DNA of 64,000 bases from NCBI RefSeq assembly GCF_014851395.1, contig NW_024040707.1, forward strand, positions 13,738,187 to 13,802,186, in the 5' to 3' direction. Position numbers and translations under genes: made by a program. Each line of letters opens with the position of its first letter. Position 1 is the stretch's first letter. This DNA comes from Micropterus salmoides (lineage: Eukaryota > Chordata > Actinopteri > Centrarchiformes > Centrarchidae). Below, piece by piece: positions 35,718 through 47,700 of this stretch. A model generated the notes under the pieces. It was not told the origin of the DNA. It made no database searches and saw only the letters and a program-made list of their open reading frames with translations.

Positions 35718-38700
35718 TTATTTTTTGAATCTATCCAGAGCAGATGTCTGGCTAGACAACACTGCCGCCTTCTTCTCTTTGTCCTTGATCTCTTTTTCCA
35801 TCTTCATTTTGTCCCCCATAGTTTTTCTGATTACTTCCTGTGGGGCAAAAAAGTCAAGAGACATGAGCCAAACACTGCATATACAGCAGAAAAGCTACTG
35901 CATCAATCTTTATCGTATATTCTGGATATTTTACCCTCTGGTCCACATGAGCCACTTGTTTCTTGCGCCGTTCAACATTCCCAGCAGAACTACGACCCTT
36001 CTTCTTATACTTGGGAGTAAATCTTTCTTTGGCATGTGGGTCAAAGCCCTAGGAAGACAAAAAATGCTTTTAGAAAAAGAAGGAGAACAGTAAACCTATT
36101 ATGATCAAACTTCCAGACACTAACCAGAGCTTCGACTCTGTCTTGATGCCTTTGCTCAAAGGTGGCAAGGTCAACCTGTCCCAGCTCGGTGGGGTCTAGG
36201 CTGATGAGCTCTGGCTGGATCTTCTCCAGCAGGGCTTTAACCTCCCACTCTTGCCTCTGCTTCGCACTGCGGTATGGATTTGCATCCAGACCGTCAAAGT
36301 TGGGCTCTCCCGCACCTGTAAATGTAAATACAGGGCAAAGGTCCAAAGTTTTAATGCACAGGTTATTAAGGGTTAAGTTACATATTGGCAGCTCGTATAG
36401 CTTGTTTTACCCATCTGGAAATGCACATGAAAACCAAGCTGAACCAGTTTCCTCCAATCATTCTCAACTGCTCATTTTGACCCAGTTTTACTCAGTGCAG
36501 TCTTGTTGTTCAGGCTATCTTTAAATATGTAGGTAAAATGTGAAATCGAGTAGGACCTGGTACGAGCATGCTGGTGAAACCGTCTCCGTGTCCCACCCCG
36601 AGAACGTCCTCAAAGGGACAGAAGTGCAGCCCCCAAACTGTTCTTTGAACTCTGTGAGCCATGTAGGGTTTAGTCACTGGTGTGCTCCACACGTCCCTGT
36701 ACACCTGCAGAGAGAAAGTTTCACAGACAGATATAATGATATGAGAGTGAAATATGTAAAGTAGTATCTTATGTATCTGTATGCATGCTGGCTCACTATC
36801 ATGTCTTACTGTGGCAAAAACATTGATCTTTTTGTTTCACCTATGATTTTGTTGCCCATAGTTTTCCATAAAAAGGAACTGAGATGTAACTATAAATTCA
36901 AAAGGAAGTTTCTGAGAAGGACTATGTTGATTTTGTAGTACTGATATAGAAAACAGATTAGAAACAGTGCTCAGTTGCAAAGCATGTCAGCTAAATGTTT
37001 CTAATAATAAATAGATAAAAGATAAATGAACATTTAGTCACAATTAAATGAATCTTGAAATCAACAACTGCTTTCACACTTAGCACAACTAACTATCTGT
37101 CTCAGAATTGTGTCTCTCCAAATTGCATAATTCTTTACAGGAACCTCCCTTAAACATTGTTAGGAAATTGCAGACGCGCAAAAACAAAGTTTCACCATGT
37201 AGCCATGTCACCAGTGCTGTGGCATTCGTCTGTGGTTACAACTTTTCTGCTGCTCATAGCAACCATCCGGCTGTGTTCACTCATAAAAAAAAAAAACCAC
37301 AGCACCAACTGAAACACTATCCAGGATGGCACATCAGTGCGAGCTGTGGCAAGAAAGTTTGCTGTGTCTGTCAGCGTAGCGTCCAGAGCATGGAGGCGCT
37401 ACCAGGAGACAGGCCAGAACATCAGGAACATCAAAACACATACTGTGCAAGCTAGATCATTTCTCTTTTCAGCTTTCAACTTTTTTTCTTTAATTCATGA
37501 CCTTTCACTGAAGAACCTTGGAAGATTGTGTTACTTAAAGAGTAGTACACCAGACTGAAAAGACAGTGGGGATATCATCATATAGGGAAAGAGCAGTGAG
37601 AAACAAAAGACACGTATTCCATGAAACACAAGCTGCCAGTATGATGACACGATGAGGCTAATTTAGCATGCTAGACAATAGAGAATTTTTTTCTTTATTT
37701 CGGCTGTACAAACATCACTCAAAAGACACCACAGAGAACAGCAACTGCAAGAGAACAGGGGTGGGGGATTGAGCAACAGGAAACAGAAAAAACAGAGGAC
37801 AAAAAAAACTGCAGAGAGCAAAAAAAAACAGCTACAGCACCTGCAAGCAAACAAAGCAATCTACAAGAGTACAAGGAGGGATTTAAAAAAAAAAAAAGAC
37901 AAGACATCATTAATAGTGCAGGAGGAGGTGATAAATACCTGAACAATATCCCCGGTGGCTGCAGACAGCAGCCCCCTCTGGCTCAGTGACAAACAGGAAG
38001 CTCCAGCAGGGAGGAAGTAGGACTGGAGGGGCTTGAAGGATCTAATGTCATATACCATCAGCTTTTTATCCATGCCAGATGTCACCATGTATCTGCCAAA
38101 AGAGGAGACCATAACAGATTGGTCTCTGGTGGACCCTGAGGACACTGCAGTTCATTGCTCAAAACAGAAAATGTAATAGTTGCTCAATGTGGCCATAAAG
38201 CAGTTTATGATTTGTAGATTTATGCTGCACACTTGTTGACTTGTCACCCACCTACTGTTCTGCCTTTACGGGGCAGAGCGTGTACTATTCACGTTTACAA
38301 TAGAAAGTTGCATTAATAGGAACATGTGATCCACTGTAGACTCAGTTTTTTGACTTAGTGGTCATTTAAAAAAAAACAAAAAAAAAAAGGTTCGACCATT
38401 ATAAAATGATAAAATGATGGTATAATGCACAGCCAAGTATATAACTGCTCCATAAAAATATGTTGTTATCTCCAGGAGATGGGGGTTAAAGGAAGAAGAA
38501 ATTATTTTGTCAACAAGGATTTATTACATTACTCATTACAAGCAAAACATTACCGTTATAAAAGGTTTTCCTGGGACTATTGTAAGGCAGCACCCCCGAT
38601 GCAAAAACATTCGTATTAAAAAAACTAAAACAAAACAAAAAAAATCGCATTAGAAACTCAACATCCTGCTGGTGTTTTGCAGCTCTTGGCGTGCACCGTT

Positions 38701-41700
38701 GGCGAATCAAGAGTTGTAGTGATGTGACCAGTGGTCGTCAAAATGTTAATTTTCTAATCTGAAAAGTGAAACCATCCAGATGGAACTTGCATTCTCTATA
38801 ACGGCCAGCAGGGGCAGAGTCCATTCACTGCAAAAAGAAGCATCAGGGGTTGTAGCCAATTCTATTGTCTGGTTGCGGCCACACCGACCACTGGTAGTTA
38901 CCACTAGAGGCGCTAAAGATTGTGGTCGCTGCCACACCGACGAGTAGTATGTAGCTGCAGGACCGGAGGCTGCAGTTTCAGGATCGCAATCCTAGGACCA
39001 GAAACGCATTTCCAGGACCCTTGTTTACTTTGATACTGCCAGCTAGCTGACTGGCTAGGTAGCTAGCTAGCTAGCTAGCTATGTTACTCTTTACAGCCAC
39101 TTTATCTCAAGTGGCAGATGATACATTTTTTTTGTCTAATAGAGAGGAATGAATCAAAGCATTTAGATGTGTTGAGGAGTTTTCTACTGTCTCAGGCTTA
39201 AGAATGGACTCGAACAAATCTGTTTATTAGGCTAACACTTCAGGAATGTGAACTATTAGAAGTTAATGGTATCCAGTGAAGAACCCAGTTACATACCTAG
39301 GTGTGATAAGAATGAAAAACTCTGCAATAGTCTAAACTTCAGCCCTATGATTAAACAAATAATGAAAAAGGTTCCAAAATGTGGTGGATGAGTGATCTTT
39401 CACTGAATGGTAGAGTTTCTACTATCTAATACTGAGGGAATATCCAGATCTATGGATCCTTATCACTGGAAATGCCTACTAAAATATACAAAGAATTAGA
39501 TAAGTGGAATGGAAGTCTGGAGGTTTTAAGTTTTGAAACCTTAAATTAATACTTTCAAAAGGTAAATGGCTAACTAAATTGATAAGAACCTTACCTTCCG
39601 TAATTAAGTAGTATTACATTTCTACTAAAATGTCAACTACAAAATCGATAAATTACCTGTGAGGTTATCAAACTTTTATAAACAAACTCTACTGGGCTGG
39701 AAATTAATATAAAATATAGATAGTATTTTATTCAAGCGCATGATTGCCGTTACTGTTCAGTTCAATAACACCAAAGTATGAACAAGACAGCAGACAAGAC
39801 TTAATCTTTTAAATTGGAACCAGGCGGGAGGGAGGGCATAAGACGGGAGGCTCCACAGTCGCTGCCACTAGGGGCGCTAAAGTCAGTGGTCGCTGCCACA
39901 CTGACTACTGTAATACACCTTTATCATAATTCTTTGTTAAATATATTATCGATTATGCCTACTTTTATGTGGTTATAGCCTATCTACAGTAACAAATTAT
40001 CTAGATCATAATAATTTGTTAAATATAGCCTACTAATGATAACCTTTGCTTGCCATAAATGCCTCAAGCCTGCGACCCATCGACATCACCAAACTGTTGC
40101 ATTCTTCATTTGTGATGCTATTCCAGGCTTTTACCGCAGCTTCTTTCAGTTCTCATTTGTTTCAGGGTGTTTCTCCCTTCAGTCTCCTCTTAAGGAGGTG
40201 AAATGCATGCTCTATTGGGTTAAGGTCAGGTGATTGACTTGGCCAGTCTAAAACCTTCAACTTTTTCCCCCTGATGAAGTCCTTTGCAACCGTTCGACGT
40301 CCGTTTCTTGTTACACCAGTAGATTATTTCTTTTTCCAGGACATTCCAAATTGTTGTGCTTGCTATGCCCAATGTTTGTCCAATGGCTCTGGTCGATTTT
40401 CCTTCTTTTCTCAGTTTGACAACAGCTTGCTTTTCTCCCATAGATAGCTCTCTGGTCTTCACTTTTGTCCATATCAACCAGCCCCAATCCAAATGCCCTC
40501 CAAGTATGGCTATAAGCGTTGTTTCATGTCCCTCTTTGCATGATAGCCTCCACTTTTAATCTGAAACAATGGAATTCATCTCTAGTTTTTCTTTGATGTC
40601 CGGACTGTTATACATCAGTTCTTCTTTTAGGATATTATATACTGCTCAAAAAAATAAAGGGAACACTAAAATAACACATCCTAGATCTGAATGAATGAAA
40701 TAATCTCATTAAATACTCCTTTCTTTACATAGTTGAATGTGCGGACAACAAAATCACACAAAAATCATCAAAGGAAATCAAATTTATCAACACATGGAGG
40801 TCTGGATTTGGAGTCCCGATGCTGGGTTTTTGCCCTCCTACAGCCTCCTCCACGTCTCCTGATGTTCTGGCCTGTCTCCTGGTAGCGCCTCCATGCTCTG
40901 GACACTACGCTGACAGACACAGCAAACTTTCTTGCCACAGCTCGCACTGATGTGCCATCCTGGATGAGCTGCACTATATGAGCCACTTGACTGGGTTGTA
41001 GACTCCGTCTCATGCTACCACTAGAGTGAAAGCACCGCCAGCATTCAACAGTGACCAAAACATCAGCCAGGAAGCATAGGAACTGAGAAGTGGTCTGTGG
41101 TCACCACATGCAGAACCACTCCTTTATTGTGGATGTCTTGCTAATTGCCTATAATTTCCACCTGTTGTCTATTCCATTTGCACAACAGCATGTGAAATTG
41201 ATTGTCAATCAGTGTTGCTTCCTAAGTGGAGAGTTTGATTTCACAGGAGTGTGATTGACTTGGAGTTACATTGTGTTGTTTAAGTGTTCCCTTTATTTTT
41301 TTGAGCAGTGTATATGTGTGGCATAGTGCACAGTGCCTTTAATTATTAACATGAAGAAGTATTCTATGTGATGGAGAGGTAGAGTTTACCGCATTCTTTG
41401 TCTCTGGTTTCATATGTATATTTATTTCATCTCTCTTAATAGAAACTATGCACTAATTTAAACATGCAGTGGTGAACCTCTGTAATAATGCATCTTTGGG
41501 GGAAAAAGTTTTTCCTTCCTTTTTTCTTTCCTTCACAGGTGACAACACTGGCCTTCTTGTAGGCAAGAACCAAATAGATAGATTTATTACTGTAGGTTAA
41601 CCACATAAACTGCAATATATAGTGCAACAAAAAGAATAGGCATAATCGATAGAGTATTTTTAACAAAGAAAAGATGCATTACAGTAGATATAACAAACTG

Positions 41701-44700
41701 CGACCTGTGGTCAGTGTGGCAGCGACCACCATCTTTAGCGTCCCTAGTGGCAGCGACGACAGCGACCAGTGTGGCAGCGACCAGTGTGGCAGCGACCAGT
41801 GTCTTTAGCGCCCCTAGTGGCAGTGACCACACCGACCAGTGTGGCCAATATATGTAGCTGCAGTACCAGAGGCTGCAGTTTCAGGACCGCAGCAATCCTG
41901 TGACCGCAGTTCTAGGACCACACACAGAAAGACAAAGGAGGTTAACCCTGTCTGCAGCTGTAGAGTTAACCGGTCGACATGCATATAATCAATAACTTAA
42001 GTTTAGGCACACACTCTGTGATGGTTGTGGTAAGGATCCTAGAAATGCAGTTCCGGTCCTAGGATTGCGGTCCTGAAACTGCAGCCTCCGGTAATGCAGC
42101 TACATACTACTCAGTGTGGCAGCGACCACTATCTTTAGCGCCCCTAGTGGCAGCGACCAGTGGTCAGGTCAACCCAAGACTGGAGCATCCCGTCTCATGC
42201 CCTCCCGCATGTCTGGTCCGCTGTCATTCATACTTTGGTGTTATTGAACTGAACATTGACGGCAATTATGCGCTTCATTTGATAGAAGTTTGATAACTTC
42301 ACAGGTAATTTATCGATTTTGTAGTCGACATTTTAGTAGAAATGTAATACTACTTAATTAGGGAAGGTGTTATAAATGTTGTCTTTCTTATCAACTTAGC
42401 CATTTATTTAGGTATAACAAGTATTATTTCAGGTTTCAAAACTTAAAACCTCCAGACCTCCATTTTTTTTCTGTTGCATAGGGTATCTTTGCTTAAATAA
42501 TGACATTTGTACCTCTAAATGAAATTAAATAAGATCTAATATACAATTCTAATTCTTTGTATATTTTAGTAGGCATTTCCAGTGATAAGGATCCATAGAT
42601 CTAGATATTCCCTCAGTATTTGATAGTAGAAACTCTACCTTTCAGTGAAAGATCACTCATCCACCACATTTTGGAACCTTTTCATTATTCGGTGAAATGA
42701 CCCTACTTCTCATCTGAATTATTACCTCAGTTAACACTTTCATAATGCGTTTATGGTCTCAGTTGCTAGTTTCAAATCTTCTTCAACACAACATGATGTT
42801 CATTTAGTAAATTATGGTCCTATTTATGGGGAAATAGACCAGAAACCCGCGTATGCTTTAGGGTTGGACTACCTTGTGATTGACATGTCGCTACCATGGC
42901 GACCTGTCAATCAGGATAGAGGCGACTTGTATCCGCTTCTCTGTGTAAAGTTTTTTATTAAATGGCTGTCAGCAGGAGAGAGAGCGCATCATGTTTGAGT
43001 CTGTTAGTATGTTTTGATTTAAAAATAAATAGTTTTTTTAACTTTTTATTTTTTATAATTTTAACTGTAATAGAAAAAAAATTTATACTGAGGATGTATT
43101 TAATAAACGATTAAGCATATGAAGAGTATAACATAACTTATAAGTCTAAGTTTTGTTGTAACACTGATAAATAACTTTTGGAGGGAGGGACAGTAAAATT
43201 GTCTTGGGGCCAATAAGTTTCAAACCCATTGGCCCAGTGGGGCCAGTTGCAAAAAAGTTTAATGTTGAGCCTCGGAAAAAAATTAAAAATTAAAAAAGTG
43301 AACTAGTTTTAATCTGTGTGAACTGAACTTTGAGCCAGCTTTTGTTAAGCGTGAACTTGCGCAACACTGATAACAACAACAACAACAAAATAATACTATG
43401 TTGTCCTAAGAAGTGCAAAGTTGTAAAGGTGACTCACGTGCCCGTCTTGTCTACAGTGACAGAGCGCACGCCGCCCTGGTGACAGAGCATCTTGACGAGG
43501 GCTTCTTTCTGGTTGGGCGACCAGAGGGTGACCGTGCCGTTGTGGTGGCCCAGGTGGATGATGGCATTGTGAGGGTTTTGGCACATCACGTCTAGCCGGC
43601 CAGTCTTGGTGCAGATGGCAGCCACCTCCTTTCCCACAGACACATCCAGGTACTGAAGGAAACTTGTAGCACTCTGAAGACAAGGGGGAGAATAGTTAGG
43701 TTAGTCAGTGCTGATTACTGTTGGTGAATTCAAGTTTTAAATGATCTGGAACAGAGCGCTCTTTGTCAATGTGTTTGCTTTTAAAAATTTTATTAATTTT
43801 ACTTTATCAAGTTTTCAAAATGTGAGGCACAGAGGGAGAGCCGTGAGGTAGGTTAGTTATAGTGGTTTGTCCTGATTATCAACACACACAGCTCATGAAG
43901 GCAATTAAGACACTTAGACTTCCAATTCCCGCAATGTGTTCAAATGGTTTACTCCTTTTCAGAATTATAACTCAAATCTGAACGCACACACACGATAAAA
44001 GTTTAATTTGTCTTCCAGAGGAAAGCATTATCTCCAGCGTACATTGAGAAGACACGTCTCATAAATCTGCTTAGGAATCATAGAAAAACTTGCTCCTTAT
44101 AACTCCAATATAGCTTATAGCTCCTTATAACTTGTGAGAATCATGACATTTTTAAGTTTTATTCAGTATCAGTGACCCAGTGACAGTTGCCTGTATCTCT
44201 ATAGACATATTGCAAACAGGAACTGTTAATAGCTGCTGTGGGATACTTTTAAGAACTGTGCCAATTTGCTTATAAGTAATAGGATAGGCTTAAAAATACT
44301 TTGAAAACTTGTCTACATAGTTTTGGAAACTCAATATGTGCTTGTGCATCGTAACGGTATACTGTTTGTGGTCTCTTAGTGTTTGATACGCTGTTTTAGC
44401 CTGGTTGTTTGTATTTATTGTCATTATTGTAACAATGTTCCAATGCTGCCCTTTTGGCCAGGTCTCTCTTGAAAAAGATCTGAATGAGATTTGAATGATA
44501 ATGAGATGACAAAACCTATAAAAATTTACAATAAACCTACCGCTGTGGCTAGCAAAAAGTGGTGGGGGAGGAACTGCATACGGAGAACGTCATTGAATTT
44601 GCGGATGCAGTGGAGCTCTATTCCATTGGAGTCATAGATATGCAGCCACTTCTTCTGAGCCACTGCATACATGGCCTCACTATGGAGCCACCTAAGTAAA

Positions 44701-47700
44701 GGCAGAAATTGGTGTTTATTTACAGAGAAGGCGTTCACAGCTGCTGGTAGGCGAGGCACGATTACAATATCCAAAGGGGCGTGCTTTATGTGGTGCCGCA
44801 CAGTTGAATGACTTACTTGACATCGTTGACAGACTCCATCACGTTTATCTCACACATCAGCTCTTTGGACTGCCAGTCTATACAAGCAACGTGGCCTCTC
44901 CTCCCACCAAGCAGCAGGTGCCTAAAGTGAGGAGATTCATCATTAACTACACACATACAGCTCAAACATTGAAATAAATATTTCTGTATCAACAAAGCTT
45001 CAAATGATTATGTATAATGTGAAAGGCTCCCTTTAAGCAATAAACCCACAGTATTAAAAGCAGTTTCCCTCAGCAACATCTGGAGAACACAGTAGAGCTA
45101 AAAGTAAAATTAATATATGCCAGGTAAACACGAACACAACCCTGAATTAATTATAACCTGTTTGCTACCATTCGGAATTGCACAGGTGTAACTAATATTA
45201 TTATAATCCCATTAATGTTATGCTATGGGCCAATTAGAATGATAACAGGGTAAACTGCCCCGCTTTAACAGGTGCAACAAAGCTAACAGGGCAGGACGCC
45301 TGTGTCAACTCATACAGGTATAAAAACTATGGAGTTCATTTTCTTTTATTGCTGTGCTAAACTAACTCGTACCATCATGCCTGTCAAAAGCGCCTGTCAT
45401 CTTCCATTAATATTTAACCAAGATGACCGTTCAGTGATGTCAACATGAAACAAATGAAAGCAACTCCAAGGCAAACACTCCATACGTGGTTTGACATATT
45501 GTATGATGGGCATGCAGAGTGTGACACTGACCGTCCAGTCTTGCTGTAATCCACTCGATATGGTCCAAACTGAGACAGTTTCAGATTAAAATACTGAGGA
45601 GGAAGTGGGAGAGAGGGGGGAAAAAAAACAAGTTAATATAAAGGCAAACAACAGAAGACCTGGGAACCTATATATAAAATTGCTCTTGAAATTCAACTTA
45701 AATGTACTCCAAGCATCAGTCGCCACAGTATGCTTATGTCCAGAGAATTGGACAGAATCTTGTCATGATGGTGGAGATTCCTCCAAGGGCAAGTGCCAAG
45801 GGGGAGTCAACGAGGGCATGTCAATGACTAATGAGGCTTTGTTATAATAAATAAAAAAAAAATAAAAAAAAGGGATGACATGCTACTGATGGATGGCCTG
45901 GACTTTGGGATCTTTATGTGAAAGATACAGGGTGTGGGTTTTTTTTTTTTGTCTAGGTAGGAGATTTCTTTGCCTTAATGTTTTTGTCATGAACACCGTG
46001 TTCTGCTTGTTTTCTACTAATAAAGTTAATCCCTCAGACATTATGTATTAATAAGTAAATGAGTTGGAATTAAAAAAAAATTAAAAATAACTAAGCACTT
46101 GAAATATTTCCACATGTACACCAGTGTCCAGTCAGTGTCCCACCTTTGCCCCAGATGTTATATCCACAGCATCAGCAATATCTTCCTGTGAGATTGTACA
46201 CGTGTCCTCATCTTCATCTCCTTCTAGAAACCTGAGATTAGAGGGAAATGTGACACAACCAGGCTTTAAGAGTTGGCCCTTTTCCAACACTTAATCTCAG
46301 TGATACCGAGGCAACCTGAAACTTTAATAAGAAATTACCCTGCGTCCTCTGGGAGTAGAAGGTCAAACCGGGCTGCTTGTTTCTGGGCCATTTCTGAAGC
46401 TTCTTCTGAGCGAGCTACCATGTCCCTTAGCTTATAATTCCGGCTGCGAGGCTGGGACAAGAAGAATAAAAAGGAATGAGATGTTGGCGAGTGACAAACA
46501 CTTTACTAGAAACTGTTAAAAAAGAAGAAACACTGAGGTGCTTACCTTTTTAATTTTGTCTTTCCTCTTGAACTTCTGCATTCTATCTTTTGGAATAGGA
46601 GCGGGCCCAGGGAAAGGGTCTGATTTCTGAGGGAAATCATATACTGGATTTACTTTGTTAAACACTAAATTAAGTATGTTAACAGAGAACTGGGAGATAT
46701 ATTGATATAATATTAATTCTGGAGCAGGAAAATGTATATTGTTTTTAATCATCTGGGGCATTGCAATATTGCTTAAACATTCCCCAGGCTGTGAGACTCC
46801 TAAATTCATCCTCAGCACTGCACCATGTAAAACAGTTTGATTTTTATGACTTCTAAATTTTCCAGTCATCTAGTGGAGGAGTATAAGAGGGAACTATAAC
46901 TTCATCTTGTTATACAACCCTGTGTTATAAAACCATTAGAAAAATTCTACCTTGTACTTTGTACATTAGATTCTTCTGCACTGAAACACTTAGTACAGCA
47001 CTCTTGACTCAACATGGGTGTATTTGTCAAATAGGAAAAACTCCATTGTTTTGTTCCACAGTTACAAATATAACTGAGCTGAATTTTATGCCAAATAGGC
47101 ATCACTCACTATTTAAAAAAACCCTTAACCATTCCAAAAGATGCTAAATATGTCACGATGGACTTTGGAGAAATGTGTCTAAAATGATCCACAAACCATC
47201 AAAACTATATCCAATTGATGGAACGGGGTAACCGTATTGTATATGTTATACTGTCAGGCAGTGTTGAATACAATGATTTTTTACTTGTATGGCCTGTTCA
47301 ACCAACCAACCATAAATTGTTACGCCTTAAAACACACTTCTTTCAGAGTAAACATACATATAATCAGGGATAGGTAGTAACTCATCACAAGTAACACAAA
47401 TTAATAATTAAGTTTTAGGAACTTAAATTGCATGTTCCTTTTTAAAACTATACTTTTACTCAATTTTATGGGGCCAGAAACGCACTTTTATCTTATCTAC
47501 ATTTGCCATCGATACCTTCAATACAACCTGTCTGTTATTGTCCTTAAGCGAGACTTGTTAAAAACAAAGGGCTTCACTTGGAGTCACTCATAATGATACT
47601 TTCCACCATGTTGTCAGACACCTGGTCTGAGCCTGCAAAAAGAATCACTTTCTGTGGATGTAATTTTGATGGGGGTAATGAATGTTGCAGCCACTGCAGC

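Larger units (their letters stand above)
38093..43437 (-). other. Large wdr46 intron filled with repeats
   Basis: This 5.3-kb intron separates the exons at 43438-43673 and 37939-38092. It contains inverted arms (39350-39905 and 42105-42690), several GTGGCAGCGACCA-type repeat clusters, a degenerate Tc1 fragment (40030-40500) and an internally deleted Tc1/mariner element (40640-41310). No host exon is needed here, since both flanking exons join in frame. Confidence 0.8.
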
